Origin: JANNYA01 sp031422315
GTDB taxonomy: Bacteria; Pseudomonadota; Gammaproteobacteria; Xanthomonadales; SZUA-5
Assembly: GCA_031422315.1 (NCBI GenBank)
Contig: JANOQN010000011.1
Span: 150,813 to 214,812 of the forward strand
Direction of reading: 5' to 3'
Length of the DNA: 64,000 bases
The position numbers and the translations under genes are program-made. This document shows, in pieces, positions 35,342 through 43,844 of this stretch; positions within the stretch are counted from its first letter, which is position 1; every line of letters starts with the position of its first letter. Below the pieces are notes generated by a model. That model was not told the origin of the DNA, made no database searches, and worked only from the letters and a program-made list of their open reading frames with translations.

Positions 35342-36175
35342 TTAGCTTCCGAATTGCTGCGAAAGCGTCAAACCACGATGCGCTGCCGCGCTCAATGCCT
35401 TTGCTACCAGCGCGCCAAACTGCGCATCATTGAACACCTCAAGCGCAGCTTGAGTAGTGCCGCCTGGGCTGGTGACGCTAACGCGCAGCTCAGCTGCGGA
35501 TTTGTCGCTATGTCGCGCCATGGTCGCCGCGCCGAGTGCGGTTTGCAGCACCAGCTCTCGCGCAGTATCGGGCGCGAGGCCTAGTTCAATTGCGGCTTGC
35601 TGCATAGCTTCAATCAGCAAGAAGAAATAAGCTGGCCCGCTGCCACTGGTGGCCGTCACGGCATCCATTTGTGATTCGCTAGCTAACCAAGCTGTTTTGC
35701 CCACTGCATCCATGAGCTGAGTTGCCAAGTCACGCGATAGGTTCGAGACCTTGGCATCAGCAAAAAGCCCGGTTGCGCCCAAGCCAATCAGCGCGGGGGT
35801 ATTGGGCATGGCCCGCACAATCTGCGCGCGCGGACCCAGCCAAGCCCCAATGCTCGCCGTGCTAATTCCAGCGGCAATTGAAATTACTAGCGGTGAGTTT
35901 TGCTCTGCAGCAGCTCGTAAATCCTGACAAACCAGCGGCAGCATTTGCGGTTTGACGGCTAACAGCCACACATCAGCCTGCTGCACGGCAAGCCGATTAT
36001 CGCTAAAGCATTGCACACCAAAATCACTTGCAAGCGCATCGCGCGCGGCTTGGTTTGGTTCGGAAACAGACAATTGCTTGGTGCTAAAACCGGTGCTGAT
36101 CCAGCCGCCAATCAGCGCGCGTGCCATATTGCCACCGCCGATACAAACAATGCTTGGTTCACTGTGCATTTTCAT
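35342..36175 (-). CDS. proC: Pyrroline-5-carboxylate reductase
   Basis: Reduces 1-pyrroline-5-carboxylate to proline, the last step of proline synthesis. The 277-residue product has the Rossmann CIGGGNMARALIGGW at about 11-25, AVKPQMLPLV, VISIAAGISTASIGAWLG, VRAMPNTPALIGLGATG, and the C-terminal AVTATSGSGPAYFFLLIEAM with LGAATMARHS and VTSPGGTTQAAL. All are family-typical. ATG 36175 lies 10 bp after the propeller gene's stop, so it is in the same leftward operon. The yggS gene often found upstream is absent. Confidence 0.95.
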   Translation of the reverse strand: MKMHSEPSIVCIGGGNMARALIGGWISTGFSTKQLSVSEPNQAARDALASDFGVQCFSDNRLAVQQADVWLLAVKPQMLPLVCQDLRAAAEQNSPLVISIAAGISTASIGAWLGPRAQIVRAMPNTPALIGLGATGLFADAKVSNLSRDLATQLMDAVGKTAWLASESQMDAVTATSGSGPAYFFLLIEAMQQAAIELGLAPDTARELVLQTALGAATMARHSDKSAAELRVSVTSPGGTTQAALEVFNDAQFGALVAKALSAAAHRGLTLSQQFGS

Positions 36176-36185
36176 TTTGGTGCCC

Positions 36186-37103
36186 TCACTTTGGAGCTTT
36201 GAATCGCCACAGTGGGCTGGGCGTGCGTTCTGAGCCTACGTATAGATGTCGGCAATCTGCACTGTAGCTTATTGCTTCTGCCTGCGGTAACGGTGGCAGT
36301 GGAATTTGTATGGGTAGGGTGTCAGCGAAGGCCTCTTTCCAGCTTTGATTTTTGCTGCGTCGATAGTGGTAAATTGCGGTGTAGGTTAGCAGCGATAGCG
36401 TGCGGCGATCACAGCTCAGCGCGGCGCTGGTAGGCTGTGTGGCGTACTTGCTTTGATTGTCGGATAGCTTGACCGCAGCATCATATTGCACTGCTTTTAC
36501 GCCGGGCATCACGCCAATTAGCTCAGCCGTGGCAACCGTGCCTGGCTCAGGCTTGAGCGGCACCCGATATAAAACCGGCGGTTCAGTGCGCTTATTGACC
36601 AAATAAATGTAGCCTTCTTTGGTGTCAACAAATAGGCTCTCACTATCGTGCCGTTTATCTGGAAAGCGAAACATGACTGTCCAGCGCAGATTGATTGAAT
36701 CGCTGTTCGCGGTAGGCTCATCAATAATATAAATCGGTCGCACTTCTCGCACGCCGCCGTTATCGCCGATATCGCCAATGGCGAGCATTTGCTGTTTGCG
36801 ATAGCGAAATGCCGACAAATCTTCGATATCAAAATTGCTAATCTCAGGCATGGCTAGTTCGCGCTCAATGCCGCCTTTGGTATTGATGGCATACAGCTTA
36901 TTGCCGTGCCCGCCATCATTAATCGCCCACAGCTGTTTGCGGTTATAGCTCACCGAGGTCATGCCGCTAAGCTCGGTTAAGCGCTCGTCGGTTATCAGGC
37001 CTTGCAAGGCAGGTAGAGTGCTTGATGAATTGGCGAAAACACAGGCGAAAACTGCGCATGCGCCGATCAATATCCGGCGAGCTACTTGCAAATGTCGACT
37101 CAT
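36186..37103 (-). CDS. Exported beta-propeller-like protein
   Basis: 305 residues with an N-terminal signal anchor (RRILIGACAVFACVFANSSS). The mature part has repeated blades with Asp-rich turns: LSGMTSVSYNRKQLWAINDG, GNKLYAINTKGGIERELAMP, DIEDLSAFRYRKQQMLAIGD and IGDNGGVREVRPIYIIDEP. It resembles phytase/SdiA-regulated-type propellers, but the exact enzyme cannot be named. ATG 37103 overlaps the stop of the transglutaminase-like gene by 4 nt (ATGA), so the two are translationally coupled and probably act together in the periplasm. Confidence 0.75.
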   Translation of the reverse strand: MSRHLQVARRILIGACAVFACVFANSSSTLPALQGLITDERLTELSGMTSVSYNRKQLWAINDGGHGNKLYAINTKGGIERELAMPEISNFDIEDLSAFRYRKQQMLAIGDIGDNGGVREVRPIYIIDEPTANSDSINLRWTVMFRFPDKRHDSESLFVDTKEGYIYLVNKRTEPPVLYRVPLKPEPGTVATAELIGVMPGVKAVQYDAAVKLSDNQSKYATQPTSAALSCDRRTLSLLTYTAIYHYRRSKNQSWKEAFADTLPIQIPLPPLPQAEAISYSADCRHLYVGSERTPSPLWRFKAPK

Positions 37104-38626
37104 TTCAATTCGGCCGGAGTAAGGGCACGCACGGACGTGATTTCTAAATTGCCGAGCAAATGTACGGAGCCATAAAACCGCGACGGATCACCATTCCCGG
37201 TTTCTAGGGTTATGTGCCCTGCGCTAAATCCATCGAGCGCGGCATCATAGCTATGCCAGCGCCCGTGTACATGAGCCTGCGCCCAGGCGTGCGGCACAAA
37301 AATGTGCTGCTGGCCCAGATATTCGGGCGCGTAAGCAAACCCGGTCGCCACCCTCGTTGGCACGCCAGCAGCGCGACCTAGAGCTGCCAGCAGCACGGCG
37401 TGTTCGGTGCAATCGCCAGAGCGGTTGTTAAGCACTTCCAGAGCAGAGGCGTAACCAACGTCTAGATTTTTATCTCCGATGTGCTCGCGCACATAATCTT
37501 CAAGCGCGTCCATGACGTACGCGAAATTAGCAGTTTGTTTTTTTGAGAGCTTTGAAACCGCCTGCTGCGCGGCTTTTTGCATGGCAGGCGCATCGCTTTG
37601 CAAATAGCTGGTTGGCAAAAGAAATTGCGTTTTTTCCTCTGAGCTTAGCGTAGTTGCGTCGCCGCAAAAAACGCAAACCTCCACCACGAAGCCGCCTTTT
37701 TTTGCAAACACACGCTGCTCATCGGTGCCATCAATTTCGCCTTCACCCGCATGCTTTAGGGTGTAACGCAGGCCTGATCCAAGCTCTGTCTCGGTCAGCG
37801 CACGCGGTGATCTCAGCATCAGGCGATCCAATTCATCCACTGATTGATTCGGTGCCAGCGCCATTTTTCGGGTGGCTTCGGTGATCTCAAGCGTAATACC
37901 AATCATATCCACGCGCGTTTTTAGCGGCACGAAATCGTTATCAACAAACGCCTGCGCTTCGATGGTGGCTTGTGGATAGATTAGCGATTGCTTTACTTCG
38001 AACAGTTCACGCGTCTCAGTCACTAGATCAACCGGCCTGCGGGCAATGAACTTCGTGCTGACCTGCATCACTTCCATGCTGCTCGGATCAAAGGCTTTGA
38101 ATTGCACAACCGCGCCGGGTTGATAGCCTTGCGCTTTCAACAGTGCAACTTGCGCCTCAGGAAACAGCACATCGGCGGCGAGTGGCTGGCTCGATGTTTG
38201 CGTTGCGCCACCCACGGTTTGTGTGATGTGCATCATGCGCGCGCTATCAATGCGGCCTTTGATGAGCGTTTCAGCATTGCTCATGAGAATGCGCGTGACA
38301 AATCCAGTCGGCTGACGTTTTTGGTCTTCAGTAAACACCTGTTCGGTGTAGAGTTTGACTTGAGATGCGCCGCGTTTCATATCCAAGTCCATCACTTCGC
38401 GGTTAACGAACTCGCCGTTTTCGAATTTGCGTTCGGCAAACGCATGGCCGACTTTTTGCCCATCAAATAGCACGACGCGCCAATGCTGCTCGAGTGTTTT
38501 GGTCGCTACTGGTGCGGCTTGGGTGTTAACGCCCGGTGCTTCAGCGCGAAGGGTTTCCGGATTACTCAATAAGCAGAGCAGGCTGGCAAAGCCCAGCGCA
38601 AAGGTAGATTTTTTATAGGGCGTCAT
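37100..38626 (-). CDS. Exported transglutaminase-like protein
   Basis: A 508-residue protein with a signal peptide (MTPYKKSTFALGFASLLCLL, then ..TLRAEA). The N-terminal 300 residues are beta-rich with no known motif. The C-terminal transglutaminase-like core has NRSGDCTEHAVLLAALGRAA with catalytic Cys406, VPHAWAQ with His446 and SYDAAL with Asp461, and GVPTRVATGFAY between. The triad is complete, so protease or amidase-type activity is likely; the substrate is unknown. It sits between lspA upstream and the propeller gene downstream, with which it overlaps by 4 nt. Confidence 0.9.
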   Translation of the reverse strand: MTPYKKSTFALGFASLLCLLSNPETLRAEAPGVNTQAAPVATKTLEQHWRVVLFDGQKVGHAFAERKFENGEFVNREVMDLDMKRGASQVKLYTEQVFTEDQKRQPTGFVTRILMSNAETLIKGRIDSARMMHITQTVGGATQTSSQPLAADVLFPEAQVALLKAQGYQPGAVVQFKAFDPSSMEVMQVSTKFIARRPVDLVTETRELFEVKQSLIYPQATIEAQAFVDNDFVPLKTRVDMIGITLEITEATRKMALAPNQSVDELDRLMLRSPRALTETELGSGLRYTLKHAGEGEIDGTDEQRVFAKKGGFVVEVCVFCGDATTLSSEEKTQFLLPTSYLQSDAPAMQKAAQQAVSKLSKKQTANFAYVMDALEDYVREHIGDKNLDVGYASALEVLNNRSGDCTEHAVLLAALGRAAGVPTRVATGFAYAPEYLGQQHIFVPHAWAQAHVHGRWHSYDAALDGFSAGHITLETGNGDPSRFYGSVHLLGNLEITSVRALTPAELK

Positions 38627-38640
38627 TGGATATTTTGCGG

Positions 38641-39219
38641 CTAGGTTAAGGGTGTTCCGGAGTCCGATTGGCTCGGCTCTGGCGGTGCAGCATGTTGATT
38701 TTTTTCAAGTTTTTTCGCTAAAAATAGCTCGTACACAATCAAAAGCACTGCGCCAATGGTGATTGCCGAATCCGCAACATTAAACACGGGATAGTTCCAC
38801 ACATCCTTCCAATGCACGTGAATAAAATCCACCACATAGCGATAGCGCAATCGATCAATTAAGTTGCCGGTTGCACCGCTCCAAATCAGCGCTAATGCCA
38901 GTGCCAGCACCCAGCGCGTGGTGTCAAGCTTGCGAATCCACACCGGCAACAATAGCGCTGCAGCGGCGGCAATGGCGACAAACAGCCAGTGCTGCAATCC
39001 GCCGGCTTGCGATAAAAAAGAAAACGCCGCGCCGTAGTTGTACACCAGCGTCCAGTTGAGCCACGGCTCAAGCACCGGCACCGGTACGCCGTATTGCAAA
39101 TGCGCAAGCGCCAAGGCTTTGGTGTATTGATCTAAACCAATGAGCACCGCCGCACCGGCGATCAGCATAAAGAACCAGCGTTTTTGCGCGTTTTTGGCGC
39201 GTTCGAGTTCGCTGATCAT
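38641..39219 (-). CDS. lspA: Lipoprotein signal peptidase
   Basis: Cleaves signal peptides of diacylglyceryl-modified prolipoproteins in the inner membrane. 192 residues with four membrane segments. DQYTKALAL (30-38) and NWTLVYNYGAAFSFL (55-69) are conserved, and the catalytic Asp pair is Asp131 in YVVDFIHVHW and Asp150 in FNVADSAI. GNLIDRLRY is also typical. A hydrophilic C-terminal tail (KLEKNQHAAPPEPSQSDSG) is longer than usual. It follows ileS by 15 bp, the classic ileS-lspA order. Confidence 0.96.
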   Translation of the reverse strand: MISELERAKNAQKRWFFMLIAGAAVLIGLDQYTKALALAHLQYGVPVPVLEPWLNWTLVYNYGAAFSFLSQAGGLQHWLFVAIAAAAALLLPVWIRKLDTTRWVLALALALIWSGATGNLIDRLRYRYVVDFIHVHWKDVWNYPVFNVADSAITIGAVLLIVYELFLAKKLEKNQHAAPPEPSQSDSGTPLT

Positions 39220-39234
39220 GGTGATTTTGATAGC

Positions 39235-42075
39235 CTAAAAATATGCACGCACTTCCCCAACACCTTCAATATTATCCACGCAGCGCCCACAAAGTTCAGA
39301 ATGCTCCGCATGCGATCCAACATCATCACGGTGGTGCCAGCATCGCACGCATTTGGGTTTGACGGACACCATTGCTTCGACCGCCAAGTCACCTGCGACT
39401 GACGCCGCGCGAATACTGCCCACGCTCGCTTCTGCGATTGGCTTGATCGTTACGTTGCTAACAATCAACAAAAACCGCAGTTCATCCTCAGCAGGCTTGA
39501 GTTTTTGCAAAAGCGCATCGGGTAAATACGCGGTGATCTCTGCATCCAAGCTTGCGCCTATCGATTTGCTTTGCCGCAGCGGCTCAATGGCGCGCAGGCT
39601 GGCATCACGCAAATCTAAAATCGCCTGCCAATCTGCACCGCTAAATCTGCCGCCAGCGGGAAGCGCTTGCAGCTGGTCGTACCAGGTTTCTAGCAGCACG
39701 CTGTCGATGTTCGAGGTGCGTTTTTGATGTGGCAGCAGCTGCCAAATTTCCTCAGCGGTGAAGCTCATGATCGGCGCAATCCAGCGCACCAACGCATGCA
39801 GCACATGCAGCATGGCGGTTTGGCCTGACAATCTCGCCGGCGCGTCGGCTTTTAGCGTGTACATACGATCTTTCAGCGCATCTAAATATAGCGCGCCGAG
39901 TTTGACCGAACAAAATTCGTGCACCGCTTGATAGATCAAATGGAACTGATAGTTATCGTAAGCATTAATAATCAGCGCCTGGGTTTTATGCGCTTGATCG
40001 ATCAGCCACTGATCAAACGGCAGCAGCTTATCGAAGGGCAGCGCTTTTTCTAACGAGAAACCATTCGTGTTGGCGAGCAAATAGCGGCAAGTATTGCGCA
40101 CCCGTCTATAGCTTTCCGATACGCGTTTCAGGATTTCATCGGATACATTCATCTCAGCGCTGTAGTCGGTGGCTGACACCCACAGCCGCAAAATATCCGC
40201 GCCCATGACTTTCATGACATCTTGCGGCGCGACCACATTGCCCGCCGATTTGCTCATTTTTTTGCCGAATTGATCTACGGTAAACCCGTGCGTCAAAACT
40301 TGCTTGTACGGCGCGCGCCCGTGCATGGCAACGGAGGCGCACAAACTCGATTGAAACCAGCCTCGGTGCTGATCGGAACCTTCCAAATACAAATCCACCG
40401 GTGTGGGCGCAAGCTCGGGGCGTGCGTCCGCCACGCAAAAATGGCTGACCCCGGAATCAAACCAGACATCCAAAATATCCAGTGTTTTGTCGTACTGATC
40501 GGCTGCATCACCCAGCAGCTCAGCGCTATCTAAGTCATACCACGCATCAACGCCAGATTGCTCGATTTTCAGCGCGACTTTTTCCATCAGCGCCACGGTA
40601 TCCGGGTGCGGCTGCAGCGTGTTTTTATCGATAAAGATTGCAATCGGCACGCCCCAGGTGCGCTGACGGCTAATGCACCAGTCCGGCCGGCCCGACACCA
40701 TGCCCTCGATGCGCTCGCGGCCCCAGCCTGGAATCCAGCGCACGCCAGCAATCTCCTGCATGGCTTTATCGCGCAGGCCAGCTTTTTCCATCGAAATAAA
40801 CCATTGCGGCGCGGCGCGATAGATGGTCGGAATTTTGTGGCGCCAGCAGTGCGAAACGCTGTGCGGATACTCAAAATGCGCCAGCAAGTGCCCGGATTCG
40901 CGCAAATGTTCGACAATTTTCGGGTTTGCATCGACCGTTCGTATGCCGCCAAAAAACTCTAGCGCAGGCTCGTAAACCCCATTGCCTTGCACCGGGTTTA
41001 GCACTTCTTCCGAGTAGCGCTTCATAGCGTAAAAGTCATCCAAGCCATAAGCAGGCGAGGTGTGTACCAAGCCGGTGCCGTCTGTCGCGAGCACGTATTC
41101 GCCGGTGATCATCAAGCTGACGCGATCGTAAAACGGATGCCGCAAATCGCAGCGCTCCAAAGCCGCACCGGTGCAGCGGCCGACAACCTCGCCGCTCAAT
41201 CCGTAGCGCTTCAAACAGGATTCGACTAGTGCTTCGGCCAGAATCAAATCACCTTCTTCAGTGCGCACCAATGCGTAATTCAGCTCAGGATTGACCGCCA
41301 CCGCTTGATTCGCCGGCAGCGTCCAGGGCGTGGTAGTCCAAATCACCGCAAAGGCTTTAGTCGATGGTTGGCTTAGCGAAAAGATCTCGCTGAGCTTGGC
41401 TAAATCAGCAACTGCAAATGCTACATCAATGGCAGAGTCGACCTTGTTTTCGTACTCAATTTCTGCCTCAGCCAGCGCACTTTGGCAAGAAAAACACCAG
41501 TGCACCGGCTTTTTGCCCTGCACTACGTGGCCGTTCTCGACAATCTTCGCCAGCGCGCGCACCTGGTCGGCTTCGTATTTGAAATCCATGGTGCGATACG
41601 GCTGCTGCCAATCGCCTAGCACCAGCAATCGCTGAAAATCAGTGCGCTGGCGGTCAATCTGCACGGCGGCGTACTTGCGGCACTCTGCGCGGAAGGCTTT
41701 GGCACCAATTTTCTGCCCGACTTTGCCGACATTTTTCTCGACTGCTATTTCAATCGGCAAGCCGTGGCAATCCCAGCCCGGCACGTAGGGCGCGGCGAAA
41801 CCCGACAGCAATTTGGATTTGACAACGATATCTTTGAGGATCTTATTGACCGCGTGGCCGATATGAATATCGCCATTCGCATAGGGCGGGCCATCGTGCA
41901 AAACAAACTTCGGGCGGCCCTCAGTAAAGCGCTGAATCGCGCCGTACCAGTTCTCGGCAGTCCACTGCGCCAGCGCTTTTGGTTCACGATTTGGCAAATC
42001 AGCCTTCATCGAAAAGCTGGTTTCCGGCAGCTGGATGGTGGCTTTATAGTCTTTAGGCGCGGCTTCAACAGTCAT
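39235..42075 (-). CDS. ileS: Isoleucyl-tRNA synthetase
   Basis: Charges tRNA-Ile in the cytoplasm. The start is placed at 42075 because the product then opens MTVEAAPKDYKATIQLPETS, as other bacterial IleS proteins do; an upstream ATG at 42147 would add 24 unconserved residues. The resulting 946-residue protein has the HIGH motif in PYANGDIHIGHAVNKI, the KMSKS motif in FGKKMSKSAGNVV, the editing domain, and a C-terminal zinc site CVRCWHHRDDVG with CGRC. It is followed by lspA. A ribF gene, often upstream, is missing; a toxin-antitoxin module is there instead. Confidence 0.96.
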   Translation of the reverse strand: MTVEAAPKDYKATIQLPETSFSMKADLPNREPKALAQWTAENWYGAIQRFTEGRPKFVLHDGPPYANGDIHIGHAVNKILKDIVVKSKLLSGFAAPYVPGWDCHGLPIEIAVEKNVGKVGQKIGAKAFRAECRKYAAVQIDRQRTDFQRLLVLGDWQQPYRTMDFKYEADQVRALAKIVENGHVVQGKKPVHWCFSCQSALAEAEIEYENKVDSAIDVAFAVADLAKLSEIFSLSQPSTKAFAVIWTTTPWTLPANQAVAVNPELNYALVRTEEGDLILAEALVESCLKRYGLSGEVVGRCTGAALERCDLRHPFYDRVSLMITGEYVLATDGTGLVHTSPAYGLDDFYAMKRYSEEVLNPVQGNGVYEPALEFFGGIRTVDANPKIVEHLRESGHLLAHFEYPHSVSHCWRHKIPTIYRAAPQWFISMEKAGLRDKAMQEIAGVRWIPGWGRERIEGMVSGRPDWCISRQRTWGVPIAIFIDKNTLQPHPDTVALMEKVALKIEQSGVDAWYDLDSAELLGDAADQYDKTLDILDVWFDSGVSHFCVADARPELAPTPVDLYLEGSDQHRGWFQSSLCASVAMHGRAPYKQVLTHGFTVDQFGKKMSKSAGNVVAPQDVMKVMGADILRLWVSATDYSAEMNVSDEILKRVSESYRRVRNTCRYLLANTNGFSLEKALPFDKLLPFDQWLIDQAHKTQALIINAYDNYQFHLIYQAVHEFCSVKLGALYLDALKDRMYTLKADAPARLSGQTAMLHVLHALVRWIAPIMSFTAEEIWQLLPHQKRTSNIDSVLLETWYDQLQALPAGGRFSGADWQAILDLRDASLRAIEPLRQSKSIGASLDAEITAYLPDALLQKLKPAEDELRFLLIVSNVTIKPIAEASVGSIRAASVAGDLAVEAMVSVKPKCVRCWHHRDDVGSHAEHSELCGRCVDNIEGVGEVRAYF

Positions 42076-42250
42076 ATTTAGGGCGCATCCGTGCGCTAGC
42101 TCGTCATTTAAGCGGTCAAAGATGCCAGTACCGGTGCAAATGGGCAATCAAAACCGGGATTTAGCAATGCAGCGGTTAGGGAAAACTCGCGCAGCCACGT
42201 GCAGAAACGTTGGTGGAAAGCCCCTCTGACCTTAGAACCATAAAGCCAGC

Positions 42251-42278
42251 TTTACGTTTTAATTGTTTTGGCTATACT
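42251..42278 (+). promoter_or_regulatory. Promoter giving a probably leaderless vapB mRNA
   Basis: TTTACG, 16 nt, TATACT (42273-42278), with TGG just before the -10 as in extended -10 promoters. The ATG of vapB at 42286 lies 8 nt after the -10, so transcription should begin at or next to the A of the start codon. No ribosome-binding site is seen. Confidence 0.5.
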
Positions 42279-42285
42279 TGCTCTC

Positions 42286-42588
42286 ATGAAAACAACACTC
42301 GATTTACCGAACGAACTTGTAATGGCAGCAAAAGTGCGCGCTGTGCTGCAAGGCCGCACTTTGAAAGACTTAGTAGCCGAATACTTGCGGCAGGGATTAG
42401 CGTTAGGCGAATCTACCGTGGCCAAGCCAGAACCCAGTTTGTTGTTGAGTATTGGGGAAAATGGGCTTCCGGTTGTTCGAAGCAAGCGTGAAGCGCCAGC
42501 TCGCAAAATGTCGGTTGAAAAGTTGCTTGCGCTTGAACAGCAAGCGCAAAGCCAGGAGGATGCGCAGCGTGTCGGGTTCACTTTTTGA
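42286..42588 (+). CDS. Type II antitoxin, VapB-like
   Basis: A 100-residue antitoxin. The N terminus MKTTLDLPNELVMAAKVRAV then LQGRTLKDLVAEYL is a ribbon-helix-helix DNA-binding fold (short strand, two helices), and the Glu/Gln-rich C terminus (KLLALEQQAQSQEDAQ) probably wraps the toxin. It should neutralise the PIN-domain toxin that follows and repress its own promoter. Its 3' end overlaps the toxin start by about 20 nt. Named by analogy; the exact subfamily is not certain. Confidence 0.85.
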   Translation: MKTTLDLPNELVMAAKVRAVLQGRTLKDLVAEYLRQGLALGESTVAKPEPSLLLSIGENGLPVVRSKREAPARKMSVEKLLALEQQAQSQEDAQRVGFTF

Positions 42589-43039
42589 TACCAGCGTTTG
42601 GATCGCTGCACTGTTTGAAGCTCATCCTTTCCATAATGTGGCGCAGCAAGCGTTAGTTTCGGCAACTGCACTGCAGCCGGCGGTTTTTTGCCGAGCAACC
42701 GAACAAAGTTTTTTGCGCTTGATTACGACGCCCGCATTACAAAAAATCTACGGTGCCGATGGATTGAGCAATGCCGAAGCGATACTCGCCCTAGAAACCC
42801 TGCAAGCATTGCCGCAGGTGTGCGTTCGCGGTGAAAGTCCTGAATTAACCAACATTTGGTTTCAGTTAGCTACCCGCAACAGTGCTTCACCAAAAGTATG
42901 GATGGATGCCTATCTGGCAGCGTTCGCGATATCTGGCTCGCTTCAGCTGCTTACTCTGGATAGGGATTTTAAGAATTTTTTGCCGAATGGGTTGGCATTA
43001 ACGTTGCTCAATCCAGAGACGCGGACAATACCGCGCTAA
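42569..43039 (+). CDS. PIN-domain toxin, VapC-like
   Basis: A 156-residue PIN endoribonuclease. The start is placed at GTG 42569 because AGGAGG (42554-42559) lies 9 nt upstream; an ATG at 42560 touches that sequence and is too close. The start overlaps the antitoxin gene. Conserved acidic residues lie in LFDTSVWIAAL, RATEQSFLRL, KVWMDAYLAAFA and LTLDRDF. VapC toxins cut tRNA or rRNA when free of antitoxin. The target here is unknown. The stop codon overlaps that of the converging toxin gene by 4 nt. Confidence 0.85.
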   Translation: MSGSLFDTSVWIAALFEAHPFHNVAQQALVSATALQPAVFCRATEQSFLRLITTPALQKIYGADGLSNAEAILALETLQALPQVCVRGESPELTNIWFQLATRNSASPKVWMDAYLAAFAISGSLQLLTLDRDFKNFLPNGLALTLLNPETRTIPR

Positions 43040-43464
43040 GGTAAATCAAACCACGGGTCGACAAGTTTTAGTCCCGCAATATTTTCAAAATCTTTAGTGT
43101 TGTGTGTGACTAATGCGAAAGCATGGCGCAACGCTATCGCAGCGATCATTGCATCTTCGGTGTTGCAAACTCGGCCGCTTTGTTGTCGTTTAGCGGCTAA
43201 CTGACCATAGATGCCTGCGCATTTCGCATCCAGACTCACACAGCGATCTTCAAAATCGACTTGCAATAACTCACTCGTCGCAGCCTGTAAGGTATCGCGG
43301 CGTTTGCTTGCAGGCATGAGTGCCAAGCCAAATTCGATTTCGCACAGCGTGACGCTGCTGATGTAAATCTGCTCGGCAGGCGTGCCGGCAAACCAATTTA
43401 AGACTTCGTGGCTAGGTAATGGCTTGGTAAGTTCGGAGATCACGTTTGTGTCTAACAAAAACAT
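43036..43464 (-). CDS. PIN-domain toxin, FitB/VapC-like
   Basis: A 142-residue PIN-domain RNase. MFLLDTNVISELTKPLPSHE supplies the first Asp, SSVTLCEIEFGLALMP the Glu, NTEDAMIAAIALRHAFALVT the second Asp, and THNTKDFENI the last. This form (LLDTNVISEL, VTHNTKDF) is typical of the FitB/VapC group. It starts 9 nt after the antitoxin stop and is expected to form a complex with it. Its stop overlaps the first toxin's stop (CTAA read both ways). Confidence 0.92.
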   Translation of the reverse strand: MFLLDTNVISELTKPLPSHEVLNWFAGTPAEQIYISSVTLCEIEFGLALMPASKRRDTLQAATSELLQVDFEDRCVSLDAKCAGIYGQLAAKRQQSGRVCNTEDAMIAAIALRHAFALVTHNTKDFENIAGLKLVDPWFDLP

Positions 43465-43472
43465 CTTTGTCT

Positions 43473-43736
43473 CTACTTATCTGAACCATCAATTGCAATA
43501 GGCGAAGCGCGAATTGCACGGCGCGCCGGAATTGGAATTTCGCCAAGGCCAGCGAACCGCGCTTGAATGCGTTTGCCTAAATCATGGCTGATGGCGGGTG
43601 CAGCGTACGGTTCGTTGGCGGCGCGCGTCAAGATTCTGCGTACAGCTTCTTCCATGGCAATTCCTTGCTGCGCGGCTTGCACACGAAGGCGTGTTTTGAC
43701 CGCAGGATCAAGATTTCGAACGGTTAAGGCTGACAT
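43473..43736 (-). CDS. FitA-like RHH antitoxin
   Basis: 87 residues from the ATG at 43736, which has AGGAG 6 nt upstream; a more upstream start would add 18 unconserved residues. MSALTVRNLDPAVKTRLRVQ then AAQQGIAMEEAVRRIL is the FitA/Arc-type ribbon-helix-helix. The C-terminal part (HDLGKRIQARFAGLG) probably covers the toxin active site. The operator and promoter lie upstream at 43762-43790. Confidence 0.88.
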   Translation of the reverse strand: MSALTVRNLDPAVKTRLRVQAAQQGIAMEEAVRRILTRAANEPYAAPAISHDLGKRIQARFAGLGEIPIPARRAIRASPIAIDGSDK

Positions 43737-43761
43737 AGATACTCCTGCGGGTTTTGCTGAC

Positions 43762-43790
43762 ATTGTGGTCATTGATAGCAATGAAGTCAA
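43762..43790 (-). promoter_or_regulatory. Promoter with operator palindrome for the FitAB-like module
   Basis: On the minus strand TTGACT (43785-43790), 17 nt, CACAAT (43762-43767). The spacer contains the inverted repeat CATTGCTATCAATG (43770-43783), a likely binding site for the antitoxin or the toxin-antitoxin complex. Arrangement fits autoregulation. Confidence 0.5.
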
Positions 43791-43844
43791 TTTGGAGCAT
43801 CCAACTACGTTACACTTCGCTGCATTCGCACTCGTAAATAAATC

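Noticed and set aside
42076..42147. Extended IleS start at 42147
   Set aside because: The 24 extra residues are not like any IleS N terminus; MTVEAAPKDYKATIQLPETS fits the family.
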